64,000 nucleotides of DNA from an uncultured Clostridia bacterium (GCA_934465535.1 CAKSKV010000008.1:18050-82049); one strand, 5' to 3'. Shown: positions 52,848 to 62,019, counted from the stretch's first letter. Made by a program: numbers and translations. The notes: generated from the sequence alone by a model not told the origin.

Positions 52848-55586
52848 ATGAAAAAACGAATACTCGGCATCCTGCTGACACTATGTATGGTGATGTGCCT
52901 TGTCCTGACAAGTGTATTCGCCGTGGGTGAGACAGCCAAAACCGTTGATATCACCGGCAGCGGCACGCAGGACGATCCGTATCTGATTTACACAGCGGAA
53001 GGTCTGAAAGCCTTTCGTGACAAAGCAAACGGCGGGGAGCGATATGCATGCGCCACACTGATGGAGGATATCATCCTCAATGACGGTACATTCGATGTGG
53101 ACGGAAACTATACCGCCGCAGACGGCAGCGCCGCCGAGCCTGAAAAATGGACTCCGATCAGCACGGATAATAACCAATACAGAGGCACATTCGACGGGAA
53201 CGGCAAAACCGTCAAGGGCTTGTATGTCAATACCGGCGGTGATGAGCCCGCGGGGTTGTTTGGATATACGGGAGGTCCGAAGATTAAAAATCTGACGGTG
53301 GATGGCTGTGTCATCGGAAAGGACTGGGCAGGCGGTATTTTGGGATTTTCCCACGGCGGTGTGATCGAAAACTGCACAAACAACGCTTCTGTTACAGTTG
53401 CGAATCTTGACAGTGACACCCATGCCAATGTCGGCGGGATTGCAGGGGTAACCGGCGCGAAATTGATCGGGTGCGGCAACACGGGGAAGATTACCGTTAA
53501 AAATGTTGCCCAGATCGCCAATGTCGGCGGTATTGTCGGCCATCAAAATAACATGGGTTTGCCTATAATCCATGATTGCTATAATACAGGCGATGTCAGC
53601 GGTGAGGCAGGCACACTGTATCTCGGCGGCATTGCGGGCGCAATTGCACAGGGTATAATTTCCAACTGCTACAGCACGGGAAAGCTTGACAGCACCGGCA
53701 GTACGACCGTATATCTGGGCGGCATCGTCGGGTTGAACGGCGCATTGTACAACCACACAAACGATTATTATCTTGAAGGCACGGCGGATAAAGCTGCCGG
53801 CAGAGATGAGCAGGAGGCAATCGACAAAAACACCGTAAAACCAATGCCCAAAGAAGCGTTTGAAGACGGAACGATACTGGACCTCATAATAAACGGCCGC
53901 GAGGACGGCACGCACCCATGGAGCGGCGAGTGCGGATATGTGGAAAGTGCCGGTATGGTGCTGCCGATACTGAAAAGGGAAGAGAGCATTTATGCACACG
54001 CCCATTGCATCTGCGGCACGGGTACGGATTTTGACGGTCACGACACGCATAACGATGTTACATGGACACCATGGACAAAAAACGATCAGCTCCCCACGAA
54101 ATCGGGATATTACTTCCTGACCGATGATGTGATTTTGACCCACGATCAGACCCCATCATCGGAAGGTGTATATGTCTGCCTTAACGGATACAGCATAAAA
54201 ATCGCGGATACGGAAGATGAATCGAATAATCCCGCACTTTTGCTCAACGGCGGTACGCTGACCCTTACCGACTGCGGCGCAAACGGAACCGTAAATGATA
54301 TTACGATATGCTCCGGCAAGCTTATAATGTACGGCGGTACTGTTGCAGCAGGAAGCAAACTTACCGTTGCGAACAGCGGCGAGCTTTTTGCAGCGGGCAA
54401 TGCTGCATTTTACGGGACTGTCATAAACCAAGGCACTGTCTCCGCCGGTACTTTTAACGGTGAAGTTATCAACGAAACCGGAACGATAAACGGCGGCACC
54501 TTCAACGGCAAGGTGGCAAGCAGCGGCGGCACGATCAACAACGGCACCTTCAACGGTGTTGTGGATCTTTATCGGTACCCGACGCGCAACGGAGACAGCG
54601 CAGTGATTGTTAACAACGGCATATTTACCGAAACAAGCACCGTGAACAATATCGGCAGCTCGATTTATGGCGGTACATACAGCGGAAAGGTGACTGTTAC
54701 CGGATACATAAACCCATTGACCGGCGGAGGTATGACGGGATTTATCGGCGGCGGCACTTTCACAAAAACAAGCGAGATCACGGTTTTGACAACAAATCCC
54801 GGAAACCTCGTCGGGATACTCTGTTACGGCGATTATTACGGCAAAGTAAAGCTTGAGGGCGGGCATATAGATGACCGCAGCAGCGAGAAGTGCCCGATAT
54901 TTCACGAGTCGTCCGAGGTCTATTTTACGAGCGGCTTAGTCAACGGCGGCATCTACTACGGAACCGAAATATACGGAGATGCGCAAATCTTTAGCGGCGC
55001 GTACTGCAAGGTGAAATTCAAAACCGGCGGAGGCAGTGAGGTGCCGGATCAGAAGGTTCTGCGCGGCAAGAAGGCTGTACCTCTTGCCGAAAATCCAACC
55101 AAAACAGGATATATCTTTTCCGGCTGGCAAAAAAACGGTGTGCCGTTTGATTTAGCTGCGACACCTTTGATTGATTATTATGTTGAGCTTACTGCGATTT
55201 GGAACGAATGCGATCACTCCGGCAGCACAGCAAAGCCTACCTGCACCGAGTCTGCGGTTTGCACGGTTTGCGGCGAAAGCTACGGTGAGATTGATGAAAA
55301 TAATCACAGCGACCTCAGGCATACAGAGGCCAAGGCGGCAACCAAAGAGGACGAGGGAAATATTGAGTATTGGTACTGCGAAGGCTGCGGCAAGTATTAT
55401 GCTGACGCAGATGCAGCCAAGGAAATCACCGAGGCGGAAACCGTAGTGGCTAAGCTTCCCGATGATCCTCACCCGACGGGCGATAACAGCAGCCTTGCGC
55501 TGTGGAGCGCGCTGCTGTCCATCTGCGGCGGCGTTACTATCGGTATAACTGTAATCGGCAAAAAGAAAAAACACTCAGCAAAGTGA
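52848..55586 (+). CDS. Large cell-surface protein with GLUG and InlB-type repeats
   Basis: The 912-residue protein starts at ATG six bases after the previous stop (AGGGGGTAACGCAAA before it). Parts: signal peptide (1-25); a region with DPYLIYTAEGLKAFRDKANG as in GLUG proteins; GLUG repeats (about 135-310); a long stretch of parallel-beta repeats of the type NGGTFNGKVASSGGTINNGT (about 440-690); an InlB/Listeria-Bacteroides repeat (KVKFKTGGGSEVPDQKVL...GYIFSGWQKNG, about 720-785); the same Cys-rich module, PHPTGD motif, membrane helix and KKKKHSAK tail as its neighbour. It is a probable adhesin or matrix protein in the same operon. Confidence 0.88.
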   Translation: MKKRILGILLTLCMVMCLVLTSVFAVGETAKTVDITGSGTQDDPYLIYTAEGLKAFRDKANGGERYACATLMEDIILNDGTFDVDGNYTAADGSAAEPEKWTPISTDNNQYRGTFDGNGKTVKGLYVNTGGDEPAGLFGYTGGPKIKNLTVDGCVIGKDWAGGILGFSHGGVIENCTNNASVTVANLDSDTHANVGGIAGVTGAKLIGCGNTGKITVKNVAQIANVGGIVGHQNNMGLPIIHDCYNTGDVSGEAGTLYLGGIAGAIAQGIISNCYSTGKLDSTGSTTVYLGGIVGLNGALYNHTNDYYLEGTADKAAGRDEQEAIDKNTVKPMPKEAFEDGTILDLIINGREDGTHPWSGECGYVESAGMVLPILKREESIYAHAHCICGTGTDFDGHDTHNDVTWTPWTKNDQLPTKSGYYFLTDDVILTHDQTPSSEGVYVCLNGYSIKIADTEDESNNPALLLNGGTLTLTDCGANGTVNDITICSGKLIMYGGTVAAGSKLTVANSGELFAAGNAAFYGTVINQGTVSAGTFNGEVINETGTINGGTFNGKVASSGGTINNGTFNGVVDLYRYPTRNGDSAVIVNNGIFTETSTVNNIGSSIYGGTYSGKVTVTGYINPLTGGGMTGFIGGGTFTKTSEITVLTTNPGNLVGILCYGDYYGKVKLEGGHIDDRSSEKCPIFHESSEVYFTSGLVNGGIYYGTEIYGDAQIFSGAYCKVKFKTGGGSEVPDQKVLRGKKAVPLAENPTKTGYIFSGWQKNGVPFDLAATPLIDYYVELTAIWNECDHSGSTAKPTCTESAVCTVCGESYGEIDENNHSDLRHTEAKAATKEDEGNIEYWYCEGCGKYYADADAAKEITEAETVVAKLPDDPHPTGDNSSLALWSALLSICGGVTIGITVIGKKKKHSAK
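55269..55528. repeat. Direct repeat copy 2 (surface protein C-terminal module)
   Basis: Second copy of the 260-base module at 52524-52783, offset 2745 bases. Flanking sequence on both sides is unrelated, so the boundary is sharp. Confidence 0.9.
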
Positions 55587-55658
55587 GAAGCAAGACTGCT
55601 TTCCGAAAGTGTCCATTGCCACTTGCGAAATTATACTGAATTTCGCCTCGGTGTATGA

Positions 55659-55664
55659 TATAAT
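55659..55664 (+). promoter_or_regulatory. Possible -10 box of the third surface protein gene
   Basis: TATAAT preceded by TGA (extended -10) about 105 bases before the start codon; the -35 region (CTGAAT at 55636-55641) is poor. The third gene may thus be transcribed separately. Confidence 0.4.
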
Positions 55665-55769
55665 TACCGTGTTTGGATATGATGTGAAGCTACGGGATAT
55701 CGAAAAAGGGAAATCAAACTCCGACAGAGTTTTTATTGCGGTCGATTCCGCAGAAAGGAGCAAATCAAT

Positions 55770-57359
55770 ATGCAAAAAGCAACCATAAAAACCAAGCTGC
55801 TGACAGCGCTGCTCACGCTGTGCATGCTGCTGTCGCTGGTGTCGATTCCGACATTTGCGGCAGATTTGACAGTCAGCAATGAAACGGAACTGAAGGCGGC
55901 GCTGGAAAATGCGGACTGCTCGGAAATCAAGCTGGGCGGCAGCATTGTAACCACTGAGACACTCGATGTTGAGCGCACTGTAACTCTTGATCTTAACGGA
56001 TATGGTCTGAGCAGTAGTTTGACAGATGAGGATATCTTTCGGGTACGCAGCAGCGGAAGCCTGACAATAAAGGACAGCGGCACCGGCGGCAAGATTGACG
56101 GGCAGAACAAAAACTGCGGCTTTAATGTCAAGGGCGGCACGCTAACCCTGGAGAGCGGCAGCATCGTAAACTGCACGGATGACGACGGTGACGGCGGCGC
56201 CGTGGATGTTTCCAACACCGGCGTAACGGAAACGCCGGTCAAGTATGGCAAGTTCGTTATGAACGGCGGCACCATCATGGACTGCAAGGCCTACGATGAT
56301 GCAGGCGCTGTGGACATTGGCAGCGGCTGCACTTTCGTTATGAACGGCGGCACCATCGACAATTGCAGAGCCGACGATGACGGCGGCGCGGTATTTATTA
56401 AGCAGAAAGCTACATTTGAGCTGAATGGCGGTGTAATTCGGAATTGCTCCTCCGGCAATAACGGCGGCGCGGTGAATATTTATGAAGACGGCCGCTTCAC
56501 CATGACCGGCGGTACTATAAAAAACTGCAAAGTAGATTTAGGCGGACAGGGCAATGCAGTATACGGCAGAAACGATAAGGCTGTGGTCACTATGACCGGC
56601 GGTACCTTTGAAGACTGCGGCGTATTTCCTTATTCCTTTGATGAATTTACAGTGGTGACCTTTGACTCTGACGGCGGCAGCGTCGTGCCTGAGCAGAAAG
56701 TGTTGAATGCTCCTGCAATAAAGCCTGCCGACCCCAAAAAGAACGGTTATGATTTTGCAGGGTGGTATTGGGGAGAAGAAGAATATACCTTTACTTCCGA
56801 TGTAACCGAGAATATTACACTGAAAGCACATTGGACGCCCACATCTGCACCTACCGTCATTGATGTGGTGGAGATCAACGGTGTCACCGTCAGCTTCAAG
56901 GATGGCGATAAGCCCGTGTTTACCGGCAAGGTGCCTGACGGTGCAAACTACGCATATCGGTGTGAGTGGTGGGAGCTGGACAGTAAGACCGGTGCCATGT
57001 CTACCGACTTCGGAAATTTCTATGAAAACAAAATTACTGCATTTGAAGCCGGAAAGACCTATCATTACGGTGTGTATGTAACGACAATTTATGGTGACCG
57101 CTATGTATTCGGCCCCGATACCAAGCTGAAAATCAACGGCGAATTTGTGAATTACAAGCGTTACGAGGGCGATGAGAGCGACGGCTCTGACGGCATTATG
57201 TGGGTTCTCACCGACCTTACTATGACGCCGGATAAGGAAAATCCTCGCCCGACGGGCGATGACAGCAGCCTTGCGGTGTGGAGCGCGCTGATGTTTATCT
57301 GCGGCGCTGCTTTAATAAGCACAATGGCTGTATACAGAAAGAAAAAGCACAACAGCTGA
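55770..57359 (+). CDS. Cell-surface protein with beta-helix and InlB-type repeat
   Basis: The 529-residue protein starts at ATG behind AGAAAGGAG. Parts: signal peptide (about 1-31, ending TFAAD); parallel-beta repeats (about 60-280; e.g. MNGGTIMDCKAYDDAGAVDI, TGGTIKNCKV); an InlB/Listeria-Bacteroides repeat (VTFDSDGGSVVPEQKV to LKAHWTP, about 295-360); a further beta-domain; PRPTGDDSS; a membrane helix and YRKKKHNS tail. The C-terminal anchor is related to that of the two preceding proteins but clearly diverged and lacks the Cys-rich module. Probably another adhesin of the same set. Confidence 0.87.
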   Translation: MQKATIKTKLLTALLTLCMLLSLVSIPTFAADLTVSNETELKAALENADCSEIKLGGSIVTTETLDVERTVTLDLNGYGLSSSLTDEDIFRVRSSGSLTIKDSGTGGKIDGQNKNCGFNVKGGTLTLESGSIVNCTDDDGDGGAVDVSNTGVTETPVKYGKFVMNGGTIMDCKAYDDAGAVDIGSGCTFVMNGGTIDNCRADDDGGAVFIKQKATFELNGGVIRNCSSGNNGGAVNIYEDGRFTMTGGTIKNCKVDLGGQGNAVYGRNDKAVVTMTGGTFEDCGVFPYSFDEFTVVTFDSDGGSVVPEQKVLNAPAIKPADPKKNGYDFAGWYWGEEEYTFTSDVTENITLKAHWTPTSAPTVIDVVEINGVTVSFKDGDKPVFTGKVPDGANYAYRCEWWELDSKTGAMSTDFGNFYENKITAFEAGKTYHYGVYVTTIYGDRYVFGPDTKLKINGEFVNYKRYEGDESDGSDGIMWVLTDLTMTPDKENPRPTGDDSSLAVWSALMFICGAALISTMAVYRKKKHNS

Positions 57360-57735
57360 CAAAACGGTCACAAACAGCGGCTATCGGAAACGGCAGCCGC
57401 TTTTTTGCTGCCGAAAACGCCGGATGCGGCACAGACAACAGATTATTTCATTTGCCTTCCTGCGGTTGTAATGGGGCAAAAGAATGCCGAGCGCCGAAAT
57501 AAAAAAGATACGGGATACTCAGCGGGCGGATAAGCTTATATATCGGCAATACAAGCCGGTTTACAAAAAACCGACGAACAGGCAGCGCATGCGCATCACC
57601 TCTCCGTCGGCATTCCGATTAACAAATATGTTTTATTAGAAAACCGTTAGTTTTATAAATGCATCTGTAATTATAAAGCTGCGGCATTGTCTTTTGTGCC
57701 CAAAGGCATACAGGTCCGCTGCCCCGGCGTGCTGT
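57360..57735. other. Intergenic region between surface protein and yitT-type gene
   Basis: Apart from the terminator described separately nothing convincing is seen; short ORFs here lack ribosome sites. Confidence 0.5.
57376..57406 (+). terminator. Terminator of the surface protein locus
   Basis: AGCGGCT (57376-57382) pairs with AGCCGCT (57395-57401), followed by TTTTTT. Confidence 0.8.
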
Positions 57736-58614
57736 TCACAGCAGCTTTTTGCGGTCCTCGGCCTCAAAGCCCAGCCCGTTCACCTCGCGGGCATCCACCA
57801 CATATACAAACGCGGCCGGATCCTCCGTGCGCACAAGCCTGCGCAGCTTTGCAACCTCCGAGCGCAGCACCAGGCATACAAGCATGGTTTTTTCTTCATT
57901 GGTGTAGGCGCCTACTGCCTTGATTTTCGTGGCGCCGCGGGAAAGCTCGCTGTTTATACGGGCGGCAATTTCATCGCCGTGCGTGGTTATAATATAATAT
58001 ACCTTGGCGCTTTTTACACCGTCCTGAAGCAGGTCTATCACATAGCCGCTTACCAGCATGCATATAAGGGAGTAAAGCACCACATTGGCCGAGTTATCCC
58101 CCGTAAAGCCGTTTGCCGCAATTATGATTATATCCAGTATCATCACATAATTGCCTATGGAAAAGGAGGGGAAATAGGTGGCTATCAGCTTTGCAATTAT
58201 ATCCGTGCCGCCCGTGCTGCCGGTGTTGCGGAAGGCTACACCCAACCCGAAGCCCAGCATTGCTCCGCCGAATACCGCGCCCAGCAGCGGCTCGTTTTCA
58301 ATTACGGGCTTTACAGGAATGTAGTCTATCGCACAGGACATGGACAGCATGCCAAGCACTGTCTTAAGCCCGAAATCAAGGCCCAGCTTACGCCAGGAAA
58401 TAATGTAAAGCGGAATGTTTATGGCAACTATCAGCACGCCCATGGGCAGCTTTGTAAAGCGCGTTATAATGGCGGCAATACCGCTTACTCCGGCAGGGGC
58501 GATGTTGTTGGGAAGAATAAGCAGGTTATAGGAAAGCCCTGCGATGATTCCGCCGATGATTATTGCTATGCAATAGCGTGTTTCCAGTAAAAGGCGTTTT
58601 TTATTGAGCTTCAT
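57736..58614 (-). CDS. YitT family membrane protein (DUF161/DUF2179)
   Basis: The 292-residue protein starts at ATG behind AAAGGAC. It has five to six membrane helices (about 13-200) with the family motifs NLLILPNNIAPAGVSGIA and GLGVAFRNTGSTGGTDIIAKL, then a soluble DUF2179 domain (about 205-285; KVYYIITTHGDEIAARINSE, RGATKIKAVGAYTNEEKTML). The family is widespread in Firmicutes; function is not settled, transport being assumed. The soluble domain has a PII-like fold in solved members. Confidence 0.93.
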   Translation of the reverse strand: MKLNKKRLLLETRYCIAIIIGGIIAGLSYNLLILPNNIAPAGVSGIAAIITRFTKLPMGVLIVAINIPLYIISWRKLGLDFGLKTVLGMLSMSCAIDYIPVKPVIENEPLLGAVFGGAMLGFGLGVAFRNTGSTGGTDIIAKLIATYFPSFSIGNYVMILDIIIIAANGFTGDNSANVVLYSLICMLVSGYVIDLLQDGVKSAKVYYIITTHGDEIAARINSELSRGATKIKAVGAYTNEEKTMLVCLVLRSEVAKLRRLVRTEDPAAFVYVVDAREVNGLGFEAEDRKKLL

Positions 58615-58654
58615 ACTGCCGTCCTTTTATAAGATTTTGTTTGTTGAATGGATT

Positions 58655-58693
58655 AAAAAGCGCCGCTAAAAACGGCTGCATACGGCGGCGCTG
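58655..58693 (-). terminator. Terminator hairpin between mazF and the yitT-type gene
   Basis: AGCGCCGC (58660-58667) pairs with GCGGCGCT (58686-58693). On the minus strand it is followed by TTTTTAA, so it stops transcription coming from mazF. Confidence 0.75.
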
Positions 58694-58827
58694 CAAAACT
58701 GCTTTTCCCTGTAAAGCCTAATAAAAAAATTCAGTGCTTTTTTGCATACACAGTATACTCTTTTGCAGGGAAAATGTCAACAATTGCAAAGGAATTGCAG
58801 GAAATATCCGCAAAACGCCGCAGCAAA

Positions 58828-58853
58828 ATTAAAACCGCCGGAGGGCCGGCGGT
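58828..58853 (-). terminator. First terminator after mazF
   Basis: ACCGCCGG (58834-58841) pairs with CCGGCGGT (58846-58853). On the minus strand the tail is TTTTAATTTTG, directly after the mazF stop codon. Confidence 0.75.
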
Positions 58854-58859
58854 ACGCGG

Positions 58860-59210
58860 TTATTTCGCTTCCGGGAAGCCCAGGCTTATAAGCAGGGCAC
58901 GGTTTATTCTCTGCATATCAAGGGCGGAAAGCTCGCCGATCTTATCACGCAGACGCCGTTTATCAATGGTGCGTATCTGTTCCAGCAGCACCACGGAATC
59001 CCGTGAAAGCCCGTGCTCCCTTGCATCCAGCGCTATGTGGGTGGGCATGCGGGCCTTATCCAGCTTTGAGGTTATCGCCGCGGCTATGACGGTAGGGCTG
59101 TAACGGTTGCCCACATCGTTCTGCACTACCAGCACGGGACGAATTCCGCCTTGCTCAGAGCCTATAACGGGCGACAGATCCGCGTAATAAATTTCACCAC
59201 GTTTTACCAT
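58860..59210 (-). CDS. ndoA: MazF/PemK-family endoribonuclease toxin
   Basis: The 116-residue protein has the full MazF pattern: VKRGEIYYADLSPVIGSEQG with the conserved GIRPVLVVQND (catalytic Arg), SPTVIAAAITSK (catalytic Ser/Thr) and LLEQIRTIDKRRL. Length and motifs match B. subtilis EndoA (NdoA), which cuts mRNA at UACAU-type sites. The antitoxin gene (EndoAI/MazE) that normally overlaps upstream is not seen; the 320 bases upstream contain no ORF with ribosome site. The toxin's own ribosome site is weak (no GGAG close to the ATG), so expression may be low. Confidence 0.92.
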   Translation of the reverse strand: MVKRGEIYYADLSPVIGSEQGGIRPVLVVQNDVGNRYSPTVIAAAITSKLDKARMPTHIALDAREHGLSRDSVVLLEQIRTIDKRRLRDKIGELSALDMQRINRALLISLGFPEAK

Positions 59211-59530
59211 AGGTTGTTCACGCTCGCTTTTACTTTGGTTTTTTGAAAATGCAGCAATGCGGCTTTGATCTGACGCATTTTCATATTATGCATTTTTCCG
59301 GAAAAGGACACAGCAGAAATAATGTATCTGCTGCTATTATGCGCCTCAAAGCCGGAATAATTCAGCAATAATAACCGTAAGCAAAAATTATTGCGGATTA
59401 GGATTCGGCGGCGTTTACTGCCATCGTATGCGGAAAAACAAAAACCGATCGGTTATACGATCGGCATTTATGTGTAAAATGTGCCTTGGAATCATATAAG
59501 TGCATATATGCTCATTAAAACATGCATTTG
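59211..59530. other. Intergenic region upstream of mazF
   Basis: No antitoxin-like ORF is seen. It holds a minus-strand terminator: CCGATCG (59445-59451) with CGATCGG (59458-59464), followed on that strand by TTTTTGTTTTT, which ends the metallophosphoesterase transcript. Confidence 0.6.
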
Positions 59531-60379
59531 TTATGCATGCTTCAGCACAATAAAAACCAGCTCCGGACGATTGTTTATTCTCAGGCGCACCGGCAGCACG
59601 CTGCTGCCCAGCCCCCGGCTTACCGCCATTACGGTTTGCCCTTTTTCAAATGTGCCGGCGGTATATTTGGGCAAAAGTCCCTGACCGGGAGCAATTATTC
59701 CGCCTATGAGCGGCAGGCGCACCAGCCCGCCGTGAGCATGCCCCGAGAGGACAAGGTCAACTTTTTTTGCGGCATAGGTTTCAAACAGCTCCGGACGGTG
59801 AGAAAGCAGCACCGTGTATTTTGACATATCGGCTCCCGCAGCATCCAGCTCCTGCGCCGCGATAACATCGGGCGATATATCCTTGCGATGCGCCATTGCC
59901 GGATCGTCAATGCCTATAAGGTTTATAAAGCAGCCGTTTTTTTCAAGCTGCACCGTTTTGTTGTCCAACACCGCAACACCGTTTTCCGCAAGCCGTTTTT
60001 TAATTTGCGGATATTCCTCAAGACGCGATTCGTGATTTCCGGCCGCAAAATATATAGGCGCAATATCCCGTATGCTTTGGATAAAATCCATTGCGCCGTC
60101 AACATCCGTGTGCCTGGAGTCGATAAAATCACCCGTCAATACTATAATATCGGGCTTTTCGGCTTTAAGGCTGCTGATTATGCCGTTTCGCAGCCGTGAA
60201 GAGCCGCTGTTGTGGAAGTCGGATACCTGAGCAATCCTGAAGCCGTCAAAGGCCTCCGGCAGGCGCCGTGAGGATATATAAAATTTGCTGCTTTGCAGTG
60301 TATTGTTTTCAAAATAGATACAGATGCCGCAAATAATAAGCGCAGCGGCAATTATAAGCGCAGTAATCATGTTTTTCAC
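59531..60379 (-). CDS. Membrane-anchored metallophosphoesterase (YkuE/YaeI-like)
   Basis: The 282-residue protein starts at GTG 60379 behind AGGGGATC (ATG three codons later is possible). One N-terminal membrane helix (about 5-22) is followed by a calcineurin-type metal centre: VSDFHN (Asp, His), LTGDFID (Asp), AAGNHE (Asn, His), LSHRPE (His) and LSGHAHGG (His, His). The family includes YkuE and YaeI, which act on phospholipid headgroups such as UDP-diacylglucosamine or lipoteichoic precursors. The helix lacks a clear cleavage site, so the enzyme probably faces outward on the membrane. Substrate unknown. Confidence 0.92.
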   Translation of the reverse strand: MKNMITALIIAAALIICGICIYFENNTLQSSKFYISSRRLPEAFDGFRIAQVSDFHNSGSSRLRNGIISSLKAEKPDIIVLTGDFIDSRHTDVDGAMDFIQSIRDIAPIYFAAGNHESRLEEYPQIKKRLAENGVAVLDNKTVQLEKNGCFINLIGIDDPAMAHRKDISPDVIAAQELDAAGADMSKYTVLLSHRPELFETYAAKKVDLVLSGHAHGGLVRLPLIGGIIAPGQGLLPKYTAGTFEKGQTVMAVSRGLGSSVLPVRLRINNRPELVFIVLKHA

Positions 60380-60483
60380 CGTTGATCCCCTGTTTGTTGT
60401 GGAATAATGCCGTTTTTTATATTATATCAGATTGTTTCTCTTAAGGCAATGCATCAATATCGGAGGGCGAGCGTACAGAACCG

Positions 60484-60514
60484 CAAAAAAGAAGACGCGG
60501 CAGATATGCCGTGC
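60484..60514 (-). terminator. Terminator of the collagen-like gene
   Basis: CGGCA (60498-60502) pairs with TGCCG (60507-60511) with weaker flanking pairs; the minus-strand tail is CTTCTTTTTTGC. Confidence 0.6.
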
Positions 60515-60555
60515 CCTCTGTGCTGTTTATCATGCTATTATATATGTGTGAGCCG

Positions 60556-61995
60556 TCAGTTCAGCGCAATAATTGTTATGCTGTACCGGGCGCCTTCAAG
60601 AGTTGTATCCTGAAATGTCATATTGTTAAACATGAAGGTAAGAACCGTATCGCTGTCTTTAGCCGTATATATTGTATTGTAGGCGATTGTAAGCTTACTG
60701 GTCTGCCCGTTTTTTGCGGCGTTTACAAAAGTCTGTGTCGTAAGCATGACATCGGCATTGTTTTGTCCGTCAATGAGGGCAGCGCCGCATATTGTTTCAT
60801 CCTTTTTTGCACTTACGGATACTGTTCCGCTGAATACAAGGCTGTATGAGTGTCCTTTGGCAAGAGTTATTTGCTTGCTTGAGGTATTGTAGGAGATCAG
60901 CTCTCCGCTTTTGCTGCCTGTGGTGAAGGGAAGAGGAGAGTTCCAGCTATTGGAGAAAACTTCGCCGCTTGCAGCAAAATAACCCGCACATATACCGTCC
61001 TTGCCGTTCTTACCGTCAGCGCCGTCTTGTCCGTTAACGCCGTCCCTTCCGTCTTTGCCGTCAGCACCGTCCTTACCGTTTATGCCGTCTTTACCGTCTG
61101 TTCCTTTAAGCAGAGAAAGGTCATACAGGTTAAGCCATATGCTGTCGGAAGCGTATTTCCATTGCAGTGTGCCCGCCTCCACACGGAATTCCGGGGTTTT
61201 GCCGTTTTGACCGTCCGCTCCGGCAGGGCCGGCAATATCGGAAAGCGCCACAAGGTTCTGCCACTCGCCGTTGCTGTATCTCCACTGGATGTGAGAGCCG
61301 CTTGCCCGTACTTCAATTTCTCTGCCGTCGTTACCGTCTTGCCCGTTGACGCCGTCCCTTCCGTCTTTGCCGTCAGCACCGTCCTTACCGTTTATGCCGT
61401 CTTTACCGTCTGTTCCTTTAAGCAGAGAAAGGTCATACAGGTTAAGCCATATGCTGTCGGAAGCGTATTTCCATTGCAGTGTGCCCGCCTCCACACGGAA
61501 TTCCGGGGTTTTGCCGTTTTGACCGTCCGCTCCGGCAGGGCCGGCAATATCGGAAAGCGCCACAAGGTTCTGCCACTCGCTGTCGGAATACCGCCACTGT
61601 ACATATTCGTCAGCCCGGCGTATTTCTATGCTTTTGCCATCTTTGCCGCTGGTACCATCTTTGCCGTCTGCGCCGTCTTTACCGTCTTTGCCGGTGAGGG
61701 AGGTAACGGAAACCAGATTATTCCACTCACTGTCGGCATAACGCCATTTTATATAGCCGCCGCTGTTTTCAATTTCAATACTTTTTTTGTCAATACTGCC
61801 GTTTATTGAGTCTGCGATTGCCCTGATATCAACAAGATCGTGCCATTGTCCGTCGCCGTTTGTCCATTGAATGTATTGGCCGTTATTCCGCACTTCAATA
61901 CCGCTGCCGTGCTCTTCATTCCGGCTGCCGCAGCCTGTAAGAAGCAAAAGCAGTGAAATCAGTATAACGAATACGGATGCTGCAGTTTTTTTCAT
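60556..61995 (-). CDS. Collagen-like surface lipoprotein with BclA-type C-terminal domain
   Basis: The 479-residue protein starts at ATG 61995 behind GAAGGAG. A lipobox LLTGC (Cys22) anchors it. Six Trp-rich units of the form IQW-(8)-W-x-NL alternate with Gly-X-Y collagen stretches (e.g. GKDGKDGADGKDGTSGKDGK, about 104-124; others near 205-235 and 310-335). Two successive blocks are identical because of a DNA duplication. The last 130 residues (YFAASGEVFSNSWNSPLPF to YSITIIALN) are like BclA/C1q-type trimer heads. It probably forms surface trimers, as BclA does on spores. The ligand is unknown. Confidence 0.9.
   Translation of the reverse strand: MKKTAASVFVILISLLLLLTGCGSRNEEHGSGIEVRNNGQYIQWTNGDGQWHDLVDIRAIADSINGSIDKKSIEIENSGGYIKWRYADSEWNNLVSVTSLTGKDGKDGADGKDGTSGKDGKSIEIRRADEYVQWRYSDSEWQNLVALSDIAGPAGADGQNGKTPEFRVEAGTLQWKYASDSIWLNLYDLSLLKGTDGKDGINGKDGADGKDGRDGVNGQDGNDGREIEVRASGSHIQWRYSNGEWQNLVALSDIAGPAGADGQNGKTPEFRVEAGTLQWKYASDSIWLNLYDLSLLKGTDGKDGINGKDGADGKDGRDGVNGQDGADGKNGKDGICAGYFAASGEVFSNSWNSPLPFTTGSKSGELISYNTSSKQITLAKGHSYSLVFSGTVSVSAKKDETICGAALIDGQNNADVMLTTQTFVNAAKNGQTSKLTIAYNTIYTAKDSDTVLTFMFNNMTFQDTTLEGARYSITIIALN
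61039..61268. repeat. Perfect direct repeat copy 1 in the collagen-like gene
   Basis: 230 bases identical, as far as checked by eye, to 61351-61580 (period 312 bases = 104 codons), with near identity continuing a few bases to the left. Confidence 0.9.
61351..61580. repeat. Perfect direct repeat copy 2 in the collagen-like gene
   Basis: Second copy of the 230-base unit. The period is a multiple of three, so copy number can change without breaking the frame. Confidence 0.9.
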
Positions 61996-62019
61996 AATAA
62001 CTCCTTCATATTTCAGCAT

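Noticed and set aside
55587..55769. Possible remnant coding sequence before the third surface protein
   Set aside because: A plus-strand frame reads FGYDVKLRDIEKG-like residues, but no family or start could be identified; treated as leader DNA.
60556..61995. Short Gly-X-Y repeats considered as a CRISPR-like array
   Set aside because: The periodicity is coding (collagen triplets and 312-base units), without spacer structure.
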